64,000 nucleotides of DNA from Terana coerulea (lineage: Eukaryota > Basidiomycota > Agaricomycetes > Polyporales > Phanerochaetaceae): assembly GCA_024811115.1 (NCBI GenBank), contig JAKOGH010000776.1, forward strand, positions 558,001-622,000, read 5' to 3'. Shown here piece by piece: positions 9,635 through 22,439 of this stretch. The notes below the pieces were generated by a model that had not been told where the DNA came from, searched no databases, and was given only the letters and a program-made list of their open reading frames with translations. The translations under genes and the position numbers were made by a program. Each line of letters begins with the position of its first letter. Position 1 is the stretch's first letter.

Positions 9635-11577
9635 CTAGATGAGGTACCTAAACCCAGGCACAGTTTCACCTCTCTCCATCTCTGCTCGATGCAGCTTCCT
9701 GTTCATGGCAGCCAGGCGTCTTCGAAGCACAAAAGACAACGCTATCGAGGTGCCAGCCGCGACGATGCAAATCATAAAAGACTTTCGATATGTCGGGGCC
9801 CATTCGTGGGGCCACACATATCTATCAGCGCACGCAGGGGGTGTCAGCGTGTGCAGATAGCAAATAAACGGGGGCACGCACGATCCCGCCACGTTGCCCA
9901 GCTGGGATAAGGCATTGATGAGTGCGAGCGCGATGGCTCGTTTCACAGGCGGACTCGGGAATGTGTTGCTCATCCAGCCGTAGAATACGGAGAAGCCAGC
10001 ATAGGCCTGTGCAAGAAGAAACCTGTGGGCACACTGTCAATGCATGCCCTTGGTGCGTCGACCAGGATATCGACCTACAGCGAAAAGTAGCGCGCTGCAG
10101 TGTTCATGGTTGACATTGCAATGCAACATCCAAACATACCAATCCAAAATGGTATGGTGATGTGATAGAAACGCTCGCCTGTGGCATCGGAGTGTCTACA
10201 GGGTACGGCTATAAGTGGTGTATATGCGTGTGTAAATGAAGTAGACTCACCGAGAGACATAGTATGCCAAAAACGTGGTAAGCAGGTACGGTGGCGCGCA
10301 TAGTAGTAACGTCGTCGTGCGATCATAGCCGAGGGTGGACGCAATAGTCGGGAACCAGGCCGTGAAGCTGCAAGCAACGACTTCACAAGTCATAATCACG
10401 GTTAACAGGTAGACGTTTGGATCTTTGACCGCCATCCAGAGTCCCTCTACCAGGCTTGTATGCCTGCCGCCGTGCTCAGCAGAAATATCGGCGTCCTCGT
10501 GCATGCGTCTCACGGCGAGCCGGACCTCCTGCTCAGTGAGCCACCCAGGCCGAGTCGTCTCCGGGAAGTCAGGCAGCACGAACATCGCGCATACAGCCAC
10601 CAAGATCGTCAAAGACCCCTCGATATAGAAGAGCCACCGCCAGGCGGCGCGCCCGAGACGCCCTGCATGTTGTCTAGGATCGCGGAGGCGATGAGCGCGC
10701 CGAAGGCGTTGCTGATGATATTACCGCAGAAGAGGAGTGCGGTGCGCGAGCCGAGCTCGCTGTGTTTGTACCACTTGCTGATTAGAAAGAGGGCGCCTGG
10801 AAGAACGAGGCTTCGACAATGCCGAGCATGAAGCGGGTTACGAGGGCGCCGAGGAAACTGATGAGAGAGTCAGAGATAGTGAGATAGTGGCTGCAAAGGT
10901 ATGTTTCTCTAACTTACTTCGTCGCAAATCCTGCAAGCTGTATAAGTGAGCTGCGTGCGTAGGATGAAAGTTTCGAAGTCTTACCAGTCATGACGGAGAT
11001 GAATCCCCAGACTATCATGCAGATAGGCAAATATACGGAGGGCTTCCCAATATGACTGAGAAACATATTCCTATGCGAATGCATGAAGGCGTGCTTGCAA
11101 GAAGTTAAGTAAATGGTGCTTACGATGGTATTTGCATGGATATATAGCCCACATAGAGGATCGAGAGAATTGTCGCGAATTGCTGCCCCTTGAGCCCGAG
11201 ATCTTCTTCGAAGCCGCGGAGCCTTGCTGCACTGAAGATCGTTCATTGTCAACGTACTGACACAGCAGTACACTGTTCGAGCTCCTGTATCCGACATACC
11301 CAGCGTTATTCCTGTCGATCTATAAGCAGTCAGTGCGTGTGACACAGTGAACTGGGGTGCGACGTACGAAGTTGAGAATATATATGAGCACCAATATCGA
11401 CATACGCTTGTCAAGCTTCCAGAGTAACTTCTGCTCCAGCTCCGCTCTCGCCAATGGCCCTCCGAACTCGACGTCCATGTCCTCGTTGTTGGTACCCCAA
11501 GAACCCTGACCTATAACTTCGTCCTCGTCGTCAGGTTTCAGAAGAGGCGTTTGAGGATCTACGTGAATAACGACCAT
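9635..11577 (-). CDS. MFS transporter, anion:cation symporter (Dal5/Tna1-like) family, copy 1
   Basis: Twelve-helix plasma-membrane permease of the fungal ACS family, whose members import organic anions such as allantoate, nicotinate, pantothenate or vitamins; substrate not predictable. Start at 11577 (MVVIHVDPQTPLLKPDDEDE), then ELEQKLLWKLDKRMSILVLI leading to the D-R-N conserved loop, IGKPSVYLPICMIVWGFISV, VTRFMLGIVEASFF, LPDFPETTRPGWLTEQEVRL, LLLCAPPYLLTTFLAYYVSR, IAMSTMNTAARYFSL, VKRAIALALINALSQLGNVA and YVWPHEWAPTYR, ending FRYLI (stop at 9635). Many short introns. Two spots (about 10660 and 10799) need a base added to keep frame. Its PLLK and KLLWKLDKRMS features are closest to copy 3 at 38.9 kb. 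Confidence 0.87.
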
Positions 11578-11997
11578 GATGATCCTGCGAGACTAAGTTT
11601 TGGGGTATAAGGAAGTCTACGGGCTCGAAGCAGTCCCGGGAGTGAGATCACGAAGCTTATGGGCAATACTGGCGTGGGATATAACTATCCGGGAGATTAC
11701 CCAGAAATAGAAACACGCCAAGATGAGTTCTTGCTTGCAAGGAGTGTCGTCTGAAGGAGGGTGCAAGTAGTGGCTGGTATTGGGTATCTTTCGCTTTGTG
11801 CTTGTGAGCGGCGACGGAGACGGAAGAGGCGCAGGAGCGCCCGCTGAATGTGGTTTCACGCGTCTCATTACACGTGATGCGACGCGAACGTTGTTTACGC
11901 GTTTGCCGTTCCCACTCCCGACGCCCGTAAGCGACAAGTATCTTGACTCTTTCTCACTTCCACATCTTTGCTACTCTGCTTACAGCTCGTGCGACAC
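11578..11997. other. Divergent promoter region, transporter 1 / RING gene
   Basis: About 420 bases between divergent starts; nothing else supported. Confidence 0.45.
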
Positions 11998-12837
11998 ATG
12001 GATACGTTGGAATTTACGAGCGGCGACGAGCTTTCTGTAGAGGAACGTATCGAGCGGGCCATACAGGAGCTACCGACTCTGTCGGCGCAGGACGTCCCTC
12101 GCGACGAAGCATGCCCTATCTGTCTCATGCCGTTCTCAAGCATCTTGAAACCCGATTTCGAAGACGACACATCATGTCCTGCTGGGAAGTTGGCTGGTGT
12201 CACGAAGTTGCAGGGCTGTGGACATATCTTCTGTAAATCCGAGTGAGCCAGTTGTCGCTTTAAAGGTGCTCTAAGCTGACTGTGCAGCATTCCAGTCTTG
12301 TAGAATGGATAAGAAACAAAGTGCGTCGCGAGCTTGCACGCTACCAATATCACCACTCATCATTCGCAATCAGAACGGAACCTGTCCTGCATGCCGACAT
12401 GAGTTCCTTGCCGTCCGGCCCCCTCTGAATCAGACGACGAATCGTCCGATGAAGACTACGAGCCAGACGACGACTACGAAGCAGAGGACGACTATGACGA
12501 AGAGGACGATTACGACGCAGATAGCGACTTCGGTGACAGCTCGGATGTCGGTGGCCGGGACTACATGGATTTCGAGCACCAAGCCTATAACACGCATATG
12601 GCGTGCATGGAAGGGAGCCGGGGAGACGAGGATTACGATTGGTCGTCTTCGGAACCCGACGACACACGACCGCCCAGCCAGGCTAACGACATCGGCGATG
12701 ATAGCACGTATCGGGAGCTAATAGAAGGGGATAACGCCTCGGAAGCAGGCCGTGCTGTCAATTGGGAAGAAACAGTGGATAATGAAACCAACGCTGGTAC
12801 GCTTCCTCTTCCTTCACAGTGGATTATTGCACCTTAG
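11998..12837 (+). CDS. RING finger protein with acidic C-terminal tail
   Basis: Probable E3 ubiquitin ligase. ATG at 11998 gives MDTLEFTSGDELSVEERIER, then the RING: CPICLMPF, a cysteine in DDTSCPAGKL, GCGHIFCKS, a spliced join to DLVEWIRNK (intron about 12244-12292), a second intron, then NGTCPACRHEF. The C-terminal half is strongly acidic (ESDDESSDEDYEPDDDYEAE and onward) and ends SQWIIAP. The acidic frame is reached only if one C is added to the C-run at about 12420-12424, so the sequence probably lacks a base there. Targets unknown. Confidence 0.78.
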
Positions 12838-13098
12838 AGCTCACTAAAATCATCAAGATACATGCGTAAATGTCGGTGACGAAAGCCACTATCCAGATAG
12901 TACTGGGCCGAGCTCTAGAACGTTTTAGGATCTCAGTCGTATGTGGGTCTGATTAAGCATGTACCAGCCATATCTATCGGTGTCATACATTGTGTTTTGA
13001 GCGCATATATGCCCGACTGCGCGATGTCTCTCTTTCGTATCTATCACACATTCATTTCGTCTTCAATATCTTTACAAGCTATCCTCGTACATATATCA

Positions 13099-14768
13099 TC
13101 ATAGCCCCAATATACTTCTCACAGCAGCGCCCTCCTTCGCGTCCTTCCACACTCCTGAGAACTTCCCACTCCACCTCGAGCCCTTCCCTCCGCCCTTCAC
13201 GCCGAGCTTAGCCTTCAGCGCTTCACCTACCTCCTTGACACGTTTGTCATCCGAGCCTAGCACCATCACAACAGTCGTGGTCGATCCCATCTGCGTAGAG
13301 GGTGCTGAGGACATCACGACGAGGTATGACGGCACCGGGCTGCGTTCCGCCGCGGCGGCCATGAATACTGTCGATATGGACGTGAGGAAACCCAGCGGGT
13401 TCGCACTGTCGTCCGTGCGGTGTTTGTGCACAAGCACATTTTCCTTCCCCCTCGGCGGGCTCTGCGGAAGCAGTGGCGAGGATGCCGTGCGCGACGTACC
13501 CTGCCAGCTCGAGCTCGACGTCCTCCACCCGCTTGCTCGCCTTCCTGCGCTCGTCGACGACCTGCGCGACACGCTCGGGCACCTGCGGCGCGCCGCAGCT
13601 CATCGTCGCCGCGGCGGCGCTGAGATGCGTGTGCGCAGACGTGAGGTGGGTGATGAGGCGCGGACCGGCGAGGAAGTAGAGCCGAGCGGTGGAGGTGGAT
13701 GTCCCCGCGCGAGCGACTCCATTTGGGGGAGTAAGAAGAGCTGGAGGTTGTGGATGGTCGGGGCGTGAGTGCCGCAACATCTAAGGTTGCAAGTCAGCAC
13801 AATTGCATGTATTTGCAGCTATCATTGTGGGAAAACTATGCTTACGGGCCACGGTCAAGGCCGTCGATTATCACTATCCTGTTCACACCACCCGAGTAGT
13901 CCTCTGGGATACCTTTGGAGGGACCGTTGTACTGTCGTCCCTCGTGGTCCAGCTCCTGGACTTCTACGTAGACACGGCGTCCTTCGAAGACGTAGCGGTT
14001 GCATTCATCCTGCACGGCCATAATCTCCTCTGGCGTCATCGCGCGTGGGATCTCGACATACGAAGGGGTGGGGTATGTGGTCAGAGACCAGGAGAGTGTG
14101 TCCAGCTTGTAGCGCGACTCTAAGACTGCTGATAACAAGTGTTGTGAAGTGTGCATGGACATCTAGCGTCCAAGGTTTCAATAGATACGCTTAGATGAAC
14201 TAATCAGAGGTTGGACATACATGATCTATCCTTCTCTTCAAACCTTCCTCACCCAGCTTCGCAACAACCTTAGTCCCCGTCTTAAACGTCTCCAGAGCAC
14301 CCTCGACGCCATTGACGCATTTCACGTAGTGTACCGCATGCCCGCCGATCCGGACGACTTCTGTCACCTCCCATTCAGTACCATCTTCTGTAACTAAAAT
14401 ACCAATATCCGATGGTTGGCCACCTCCAGCAGGGAAGAGCACGGTGTCATGAAGAAGCACTTCAAGAAGGGGAGTAGCCGGTGCAGCAGGGCCCTTGTCT
14501 TTCTTGGCTCGTTTCGGTGCTGGTGGAGCCGCCGCAGGCTTAGAGCTCACGACTGTCGTGGACAATTCTCGAAGGAGGGGGTCCCCTGATACGACATCAC
14601 TTAAATCAGCATGATTCAAGATCATTGAGGAGCGCCCGCACTTTGGCATGCAAGAAGGCCTACTTGAATAGACGTCTGGGGGTCACTTGGGATTTTGAGA
14701 GTGGGTGAGACTATCCGGTGATAATCCGGCGGCGTGAGGGGTGGTAGGACGATCGCAGTGGCTGCCAT
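13099..14768 (-). CDS. AlaX-like alanyl-tRNA editing protein
   Basis: Free-standing trans-editing enzyme related to the AlaRS editing domain (AARSD1 type), which removes Ser or Gly wrongly attached to tRNA-Ala. Start at 14768 (MAATAIVLPPLTPPDYHRIV); LLACQRDPLLREL is made by an intron ending TATCAG; then LLEVLLHDTVLFPAGGGQPS (typical AlaX entry motif), RRIDH, and the zinc-site HTSQHLLSAVLE with HxxxH. Further blocks are VEIPRAMTPEEIM, THAPTIHNLQLFLLP, ARLYFLAGPRLITHL, RVAQVVDERRKASKRVEDVE and the tail GGKGSRWSGKFSGVWKDA (stop 13099). The C-terminal coiled-coil/DHHA1-like part is therefore present. Two runs of G (about 13703-13706 and 13447-13451 on this strand) must be one base longer and one base shorter to keep frame. 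Confidence 0.88.
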
Positions 14769-15772
14769 AGTGCGTTAGTGAGATCAAGGTATCTAGAGGT
14801 TTGGATCTGTGCTGTGTGGCCGGGTGTACACTCTGTTGTTGTTGATGGAAGCTCGTGTGTCTTTCTCGAGCTTTATCTACGCCTTTCAAGGCAATGCCTG
14901 TCTCCACTACAGACCGTCGTTCAAGCTTATTCGTTGTCTCAATTCTCTATTAAGCAGGGTCAGAACGTACCTGAACCTCTACCTTTTCTTCGCAATCTTT
15001 GGCTGCAGGAAGATATTCCCGAATGATCTCGTCTGGGACCAAACGACGTTGCGATAATTAGGAATCACAGTGAAGGTGACTCGACCAAGCCAAGTGAGAA
15101 AGCGCCCAGTAAGCAGACCAGGCACGCCACAATTTGTCTGATGCGATCGGCTGGTCGATCCATGCTTCGTCATGCGGGCCGCCGGTTCCGCTGTCCCCAC
15201 TGGCAAAGCACATTGCCATTTTGACAACGGTCAGCTGCCATCTTGGACAGCGTACATAAGAGCCCACAGGTCGGGGGCGTTGAACACATCGAAAACGAAG
15301 CCCTCGAAGGACCAACAACGTCGTCGAGGGCATCGGGCGGGAGTCTTTTCCCACTGCCCCGCCCACCCCGCACGTCGGTGCCCCGGATTACCCCGCCGAT
15401 GGCCCGCACGCAAAGTACTTTACCCCGCCCCCAACTTCTTCCAGATTACGCTTGCACTGCAGAGTAAGCGAGAATTTTTCTCCTTGCCGTCCAATCCGAG
15501 CTCATCGCTGGCTCAGCGTTCGGCTCTGTGTTGCCTCCCTTGCCTTCCAGGATCCGAACCATGCGTTCCAAACCTCATCATTCCGGGGCACTGATGTTTC
15601 TCCTGAATTCCTCCAGGCACGGTGTGGGGTCGGAAAACCGACCGGATCGTCTCCAGAGAGCGTCAGCGCGAAGCGAGATAGCCTATAAAACCTTGACGTC
15701 GTATCAGAGGACTCTACTGAGGACACGCTTCTCGGACGCCCTCATCCCTCTCTCCCTTTCCTTCGCGCAGAG
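14769..15772. other. Divergent intergenic region, AlaX / transporter 2
   Basis: About 1 kb. TATAAAA at 15684-15690 is a likely promoter element for transporter 2. No other supported gene. Confidence 0.45.
15684..15690 (+). promoter_or_regulatory. TATA box of transporter 2
   Basis: TATAAAA about 85 bases upstream of the ATG at 15773. Confidence 0.5.
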
Positions 15773-17357
15773 ATGGCACCGCAGCGCGCACAATCGATCA
15801 CGTCCAAGGAGGACGCCGTCGACCTCGAGTATGCGAAGGGGGCACGCTGCTAAGGCCCGCGGCGACGAGGCGTTCGGCGGTACGGAGGAGCGACAGAGGA
15901 TGGAGAAGAAGTTGCTGCGAAAGCTCGACGCACGGATGTCCATCCTCATCATCATTTACATCCTGAACTACGTACGTTTTATGTGCCTCAGCTACTGGTT
16001 GCACCGGGCTGATTGCTTGGATGTGCTCAGATTGACAGGAATAATGCAAGTGCTGCACGTCTCCGCGGGTTTGAAGCCGACCTACACCTGGTGAAGCAAC
16101 AATTCCCCACGATTCTCAGTATCCTTTACGTCGGCTACATCCTTATGCAGATTCCTTCGTAAGTCCTAATCCATCCCGAGTGCTTGTGCTGTCCTCACCT
16201 CTGCATAGAAACATGCTGCTCAACCACACCGGGAGGCCCTCGATATACCTACCATGCTGCATGATGATCTGGGGCACCATTTCCTGCCTTACTGGTGTTA
16301 CCACGAACTTCGTCGGGGCGCGCTCCTAACGCGATTCTTCCTTGGCTTTGTCGAAGCTGCCTTCTTCCCCGGTGCCCTCTTCCTGCTCTCCAAGTGGTAC
16401 ACTCGCAGGGAGCTCGGCACGCGCACCGCCCTGCTCTCATGCGGATCCCTGATCAGCAACGCATTCGGCTCGCTCATCGCGAGCGGTATTCTCGACGGCA
16501 TGGAGGGCAAGCTCGGCCACTCCGCATGGCGTTGGCTCTTCTACATTGAAGGCGCTCTCACCATCTTTGCTGCTGTCTGCGCCATCTTCATCCTGCCTGA
16601 TTTCCCCGCGACGTCGCACCGTTGGCTTTCGCCGCTCGAGGTGAAGCTCGCTGAACGCCGCTTGGAAGAGGACGCCGGTGTTGGCGACGAGGCCCAGACG
16701 GAGAGCGGCAGTCAGTTCCATGGTTTGCTCCAGGCTGTCACCGACTGGAAGGTCTGGTGGCTCGCACTCGCGCTCACAAGCATGGTCATCTTCCTCTCCT
16801 TCAACGCCTTCTTCCCGACACTTTCCGCGACCTTGGGCTACAACCGCACCGTCACGCTCCTCCTGTGCGCGCCGCCCTGGGTGTTCGCGACGCTCGTCGC
16901 CTTCGCCGTCACGCGGCACTCGGACAAGGTCGGCGACCGCTTCTGGCACATCGCCGCGCCGCTCGCGCTCGGCATCGTCGGGTGCGTGATCGCGATGTCG
17001 ACGATGAACACCGCCGCGCGCTACGTCGCGCTCTTCCTCCTCGCGCAGTCGTACGCGGCCTTCATCACGTTCCTCGCGTGGATCAGCAACTCGATCCCCC
17101 GCCCGCCGTCGAAGCGCGCCGTCGCGCTCGCGCTCATCAACGCGTTCTCGCAGCTCGGCAACGTCTCGGGCTCATACATCTGGCCGACGACCTGGGGCCC
17201 GAGCTACCGCTACTCGTACGGCATTTGCATCGCGTGCAATGGGCTCGCGATTGTCATGTGCTTTATGTTCAAGAAGCATCTGGAGAGCTTGAACAGGCAG
17301 GCAGAGGAGCGGGAGCGGGAGCAGGGGGCACCCAAGGGTTTCCGCTATATTTCATGA
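15773..17357 (+). CDS. MFS transporter, ACS family, copy 2
   Basis: Permease of the same family as the copies at 9.6 and 38.9 kb. Readable blocks: KKLLRKLDARMSILIIIYIL, IDRNNASAARLRGFEADLHL, ILYVGYILMQIPSNMLLNHT, LLTRFFLGFVEAAFFPGALF, AWRWLFYIEGALTIFAAV, LPDFPATSHRWLSPLEVKL, LLLCAPPWVFATLVAF, IAMSTMNTAARYVALF, SNSIPRPPSKRAVALALINA, YIWPTTWGPSYRYSYG, ending FRYIS (stop 17357). Introns at about 15972-16030 and 16159-16209; unlike the other copies most of the 3' part is one uninterrupted exon. Frame is broken twice: one extra G in the run at 15838-15842 and two extra bases in GCGCGC at 16318-16323. Start at 15773 assumes the first correction; 15831 is the alternative. The beta-mannosidase follows on the same strand. 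Confidence 0.83.
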
Positions 17358-17889
17358 TTTATTATGGGCTTTACGATATCGCACGAGTAACGCATACCAC
17401 ATACCATTTGTATTTTTAATGTTTCCCTCACCAATTGCATCCATCTATTCAGCTTTACTCAAACTAATTTGAACGGTTTGCCGATGACATGTCTTGCATG
17501 CGAGGTTCCAAACCCTCGTCCATTGATGACTACGGAAGTGACGTTGTATGACACTAGTGAATCGGCTCGCATCCTACACTGTTGGAACTATTTCCTGGTT
17601 CCAAGCTTGATGGATAGTCTCATTTCTCCGTTACGTGCAGGGATCTCCTTGCCAAATTGCGCCACACGCGGCGAAACCTCGGCACGATGCTCACGTTTCC
17701 CGCCTTCCGCGGCCCACCGACTCCGAGCTGCTCTTGTCTGCACTCCTGACCGCGCCGACCAGGCTCTATCGCCCCGGGATCTCTTCCACGGAAAATGCAA
17801 TCACTCATCAGCGACGGCCCATATAAGAGACTGCGCACGACGGAAATGCCACTCTATACCGCCGTCGACGAACTTGCAGGACACTGACG
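17358..17889. other. Intergenic with beta-mannosidase promoter
   Basis: About 530 bases; ATATAAGAG at 17821-17829 is a likely TATA element 70 bases before the next ATG. Nothing else supported. Confidence 0.45.
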
Positions 17890-20800
17890 ATGGCGAAGCT
17901 CGCGACACAGGTGCTCGACAAGAACTGGAGCTACAGCCTCACCAAAGCGAACTCGGATGCGGCAAATGTGAAGGAAGGCGAGTGGGTGTCCGTGAAGCAG
18001 TTTCCGACGACCGTCCACGTCGAGCTGCTGAAGGACGGCAAGATACCTGACCCCGTACGTTACATTGACTGTCATCATGCCAGCATGACTCATTGTTTGG
18101 ATAGTTTGTCGGCCTGAATGAATGGGAAGTTCAGTGTATGGTTACCGCGCCAGTATTCTGTGTTCCTATCTGAACGTATGATTGGCGTTCACAGGGGTCG
18201 GCGAAGCCGATTGGTCGTTCAAGACAACGTTTACCGTGGACGAGGCACAACTTGCTGCTCCCAACGCTGATATGGTGTTTGACGGATTGGACACGTTTGC
18301 CACGGTTTACCTCGTAAGTCCAAATTACTGGCGGGAGCTACCGCAGCAATTTTTGAACATTTTCCGTTTCGGTAGAATGGCAAGAAGATCCTCGAGTAAG
18401 TGCATCTTTCGGGACGCCATACACTGTGATTGATAAGAGCACTGTTGTCGTTCCTCAAGGTCGGACAACCAGTTCATCTCGCATCGCGTTGCCGTCAAAG
18501 ACGTGCTGAAAGAGTCCGACAACGAGCTGGTCATAGACTTCTTGAGCGCGTTCCGCAAGGTCTGTGAACAGCTGTAACTCCTTGTTGCGCCGCAATTAAA
18601 CTCTAACGTCAACTATGAATTCATTAATTCCAGGGACGAGAAATTGAGAAGCAACATGAGAAGCTCAACCTCTGGAACGGTGACTCCAGCCGGCTGCACG
18701 TTCGTAAGGCGCAATACAAGTATGTTTTGCTGGCCTCAAGTTGCTGCGTAATCGACTGATAAATGCGACAGTTACGGCTGGGATTGGGGTGAATTCGCAT
18801 GCTCGTGTTTTATATCTTTTATTCACATTCTGTTTGGTATAGGCCCGGTTCTGATGACCACTGGTCCCTGGAAGCCAGTTTCTTTGGAGATCTACGGTAC
18901 CAGCATCAGCGAAGTCGACATCCGCACAGAGGTAAACGAGTCTCTGGACGCCAAAGCGCACGTTTTCTTCTCAGTGACAAGTCCCTCTGAGCACCTCCGC
19001 GCCACTGTCCGAATCCTGAACCCGGACGGCCAGCACGTCATCGGGCAAAGCAACGTCAAGATACCGGACGGCTCAACGACATGCAGCTTCGGCTTGTCGA
19101 AAGGGGCGTATGAGCCGTGGTACCCGGTGGGATATGGCAAGCAGCCGTTGTATACCGTGGAAGTCGTAGTTGCGGACGAAGTGCGTCTACTGGGTAATAA
19201 CTGCAATTGCTGTGCCAGCTGATGATCGAACCTCAGCAAGGAAACGTTCTCGACAGCAAGACGCAGAAAATTGGATTCCGGCGCGCGCTCATTGTCCAGG
19301 ACGAGCTGATTGACCAGCCGGGACGTACGTTCCTGTTCGAAGTCAACAATATCAGGATCTTCTGCGGAGGTAAAGCTGTATTTGACACACTGCAAAGCTG
19401 ATCATGATTGACCCGCGTGTTATGTAGGCTCAAACTGGATTCCGGCTGACTCATTCTTGACAACGTACGTGTTACAACCGCAAGAGACAACAAAGTGCAT
19501 GCTGAAGGCCGCTGCATAGGATGACACGGGAACGCTACCGCGCTTGGCTGCAGCTGCTCGTCGATGGGAACCAAAACATGATCCGCGTTTGGGGCGGAGG
19601 CATCTACGAGGCAGATGACTTCTATGAACTCTGCGATGGTATGCGCGCCTTCCTTTATCGCGATGGGTACACCTGACGACACTCGCCTGCAGAACTGGGG
19701 TATTTTGGTTTGGCAAGACTTCATGTTTGGCTGCGGCCAGGTACATTCACATTGATCATGTGAGTCCGACACCGATTGACATATACGTATAGTATCCGGC
19801 CTATGATTCGCTACTCAAGTCCATTGAGGTCGAGGCCGAACAAAATGTTAAGCGACTGCGTCATCACCCTTCCGTTGTCATCTTCGGTGCGTCGTCTAAG
19901 CGAACTGTATTTTCGAGCCTTCTGACCTCACTCCTTTGCAGCCGGAAACAACGAAGGTCTGGACTGCTGCCTCATTTTCTCCAGTCCTTATTGCCATTTG
20001 CTGACCGTACACTTGGGTCTATAGACTACCAGGTCGCCGAGTCCTTCAAGCTTGATCTAGACTACGATGACGAAACGTCAGACTACCGTAAAACCAATTT
20101 CCCCGCGCGGCACATCTACGAGCGACTCCTGCCTTCGGTGGTCGAAAAATATAGCAACATATTCTATCACCGCAGCTCCCCCTACAGTGGCTTCGGAAAG
20201 CCGACCACCGACAAGACGTACGGCGACCTCCACCAATGTACGTGATCAATCACCATATGACCCCCGCCCCTTGCGTGATACTGAAAACTATGAACGCATT
20301 TCAGGGAATGTCTGGCACGGTTCCCAGGAACCCTGGCACAATTGGGACATCCTGGCCGGCCGCTTCGTGTCTGAATTCGGCATGTGAGTGCCCTCATCAC
20401 CTCGCGGGGGGCCAATGTGACCGCGCGGCGCTCACGCACGCGTGCACGGCAGGGAGGGCTACCCCGACATCCGCACCGTGGACTACTGGCTCGGCGGCAA
20501 CAAGGCGGAGCGGTTCCCCCAGTCGCGGTACGTACGTCCCCGCACGCGGGCGGTTTTTTTACGTACGAGGGCAGGACTGACGACCGGAAATGAAGGACGA
20601 TGAACAACCACAACAAGGCGGACGGGTTCGAGCGTCGGCTAGAGGTCAGTCCCCCGCGCACGGTCCCGGCCCTCCCTGCGCGGGACCTGTGCTCACGCGC
20701 CGGATCTCGCAGCTTTACCTCATGGAGAACTTCACGCACGCGTTCGACATCGAGAGGTGCGTGGTTCACAGCCTGCGCTGTATTGCCCCGCGGGGTCGTC

Positions 20801-21795
20801 TGACCGGTGCTTCGCGCCCCAGCTACGTCTACTACACGCAAATCATGCAGGCCGAGACCCTCGCGTCTGCGTACCGGCTCTGGCGGCGGAACTGGAAGGG
20901 CAGGGGCCGGGAGTACACCGCCGGCGCGCTGGTGTGGCAGGTGAGCTGCCGTCCTCTCGTTTGGGGTTTTTTCGGCCTGGGCGGGGTGCGGGCGCGGCCC
21001 AGGTGCTGACGCGGCGGTATGCGAATAGATTAACGACTGCTGGCCGGTGACGTCCTGGGCGATCGTGGACTACTTCCTGCGCCCGAAGCCGGCGTACTTC
21101 GCGATCGCGCGCGAGCTGCGGCCGTACACCGTCGGGATGGCGCGCACCGAGAAGAAGACGTACCCGGACGCGCTCTCCACCGCGAAGGTCACCATCGAGA
21201 GCGTGCTCGCGGTCTGGGGCACGAACGGCACGCTCGAGGAGAAGCGCGTGACGCTGGAGGTCGCCGCGTTTGACCTGCACTCGGACTGGACGGAAAAGTG
21301 GACAAGGGACGTCGTGCTCGCGCCGAACGCGAGCACGGAGCTGTTTGCGGGCGCGGTGCCCGGCCTGCCGCCGCGCACGGCGCCGGGTGCGCCCCCGCGG
21401 ACGGTCGTCGTGTCTGCGCGGCTGCTCGACGAGACAGGCGCGGTGCTCGGGCGGTACGCCAACTGGTGCGTGCGCAGCCGCCGAGGATGCACTCACACTG
21501 ACTCCTCCATCGCATATTGCATTACAATGTGTCTAGGCCCGAGCCGTTCAAGTACATTCACTTCCCGAAGCCGGAGGAACTTGGCCTGGAGGTCACCGTC
21601 GGCGCGGACGGCGAGTCCGTGCGGCTCTCGGCGAAGAAGCCCGTCAAGGGTGTCGTGCTGGACGTCGAGGGCGAAGAGGTGCGGTGGGGCGACCAGGCGA
21701 TCGACCTCGTGCCCGGCGACCCGCAGGTGGTCGCGGCGCGGGGGCTCAAGGGCAGGCCGGTGACATGGCGCTTCCTAGGAGACGGGTCGGCTTGA
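17890..21795 (+). CDS. Beta-mannosidase, glycoside hydrolase family 2
   Basis: Retaining exo-glycosidase that releases mannose from beta-mannan oligosaccharides. Start MAKLATQVLDKNWSYSLTKA at 17890. Many short exons: EADWSFKTTFTVDE, FDGLDTFATVYLNGKKILES, NYGWDWGPVLMTTGPWKPV, QKIGFRRALIVQDE, FEVNNIRIFCGGSNWIPADS, QNMIRVWGGGIYEADDFYEL, ELGILVWQDFMFGCGQYPAY, VKRLRHHPSVVIFAGNNE with the expected acid/base Glu of NNE, WHNWDILAGRFVSEFGM with the expected nucleophile Glu of SEFG, and INDCWPVTSWAIVDYF. The C-terminal beta-sandwich follows and ends LGDGSA. No secretion signal was seen, so an intracellular enzyme acting on imported oligosaccharides is likely (inference). More than fifteen introns. Confidence 0.92.
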
Positions 21796-22439
21796 GGCAG
21801 GAGGCCTGGACCGGCCTGCGCGAAGGGCAATTATGGGTGTGCTCGTGTTTCGATGAGTTGGGTGCGCGTGTGTGCCCCGATATGCAGCGGTGTCGCCACA
21901 GCTATGGACGGGAGACGCAATGGAACCGCCCCATGAGCATGTGTCGCGCGTCGTACATACCTACTCCTCTTCTTCATGTCTCATAATCAATCCGAACGGA
22001 CCCTCGATCGTCATGCGCACTCAGGGGTGCCAGCGCCAGCGAGATGAGATGCACGATTACAATAAGCAGTATTAGGGGCCGTCACGTAGTGGTACAGCAG
22101 GGCGTGCGTCCCGGGAGGAGGCCTAGGTGACGGGCAGGTGTATCGTATGTACGGACGGGAGTTTACAGGTCGCGTGAGGGGAGGGAGACGAGAGAACACA
22201 AACAAACAGACAGAATGCGAACGTGTGCGAGGGGCGGCAGGGCAAGAATGATAAGTCAAGGTCCAATTTACAGCCGACGGTTCAACCCGGAGAGAAGAGG
22301 AGAGAGCATGGGGGGCGGCAGCGGGCGCCTCATTACAGGGGGCACCAGGGGCGGTCAGGAGACCAATGCAGCAGAATCGAGGGCGGGAATGCGAGGGCGG
22401 CGGGGCATGCAGAGTCAGGAGGGTTTCTAGCGTCTATTA
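21796..22439. other. Convergent intergenic region, beta-mannosidase / rheb
   Basis: Contains the two 3' ends. Purine-rich GGGAGG tracts on the plus strand; no gene supported. Confidence 0.45.

Noticed and set aside
15773..17357. Calling transporter 2 a pseudogene
   Set aside because: All conserved blocks are intact and both breaks are 1-2 base changes in G/C runs of the same kind seen in essential genes such as idh2.
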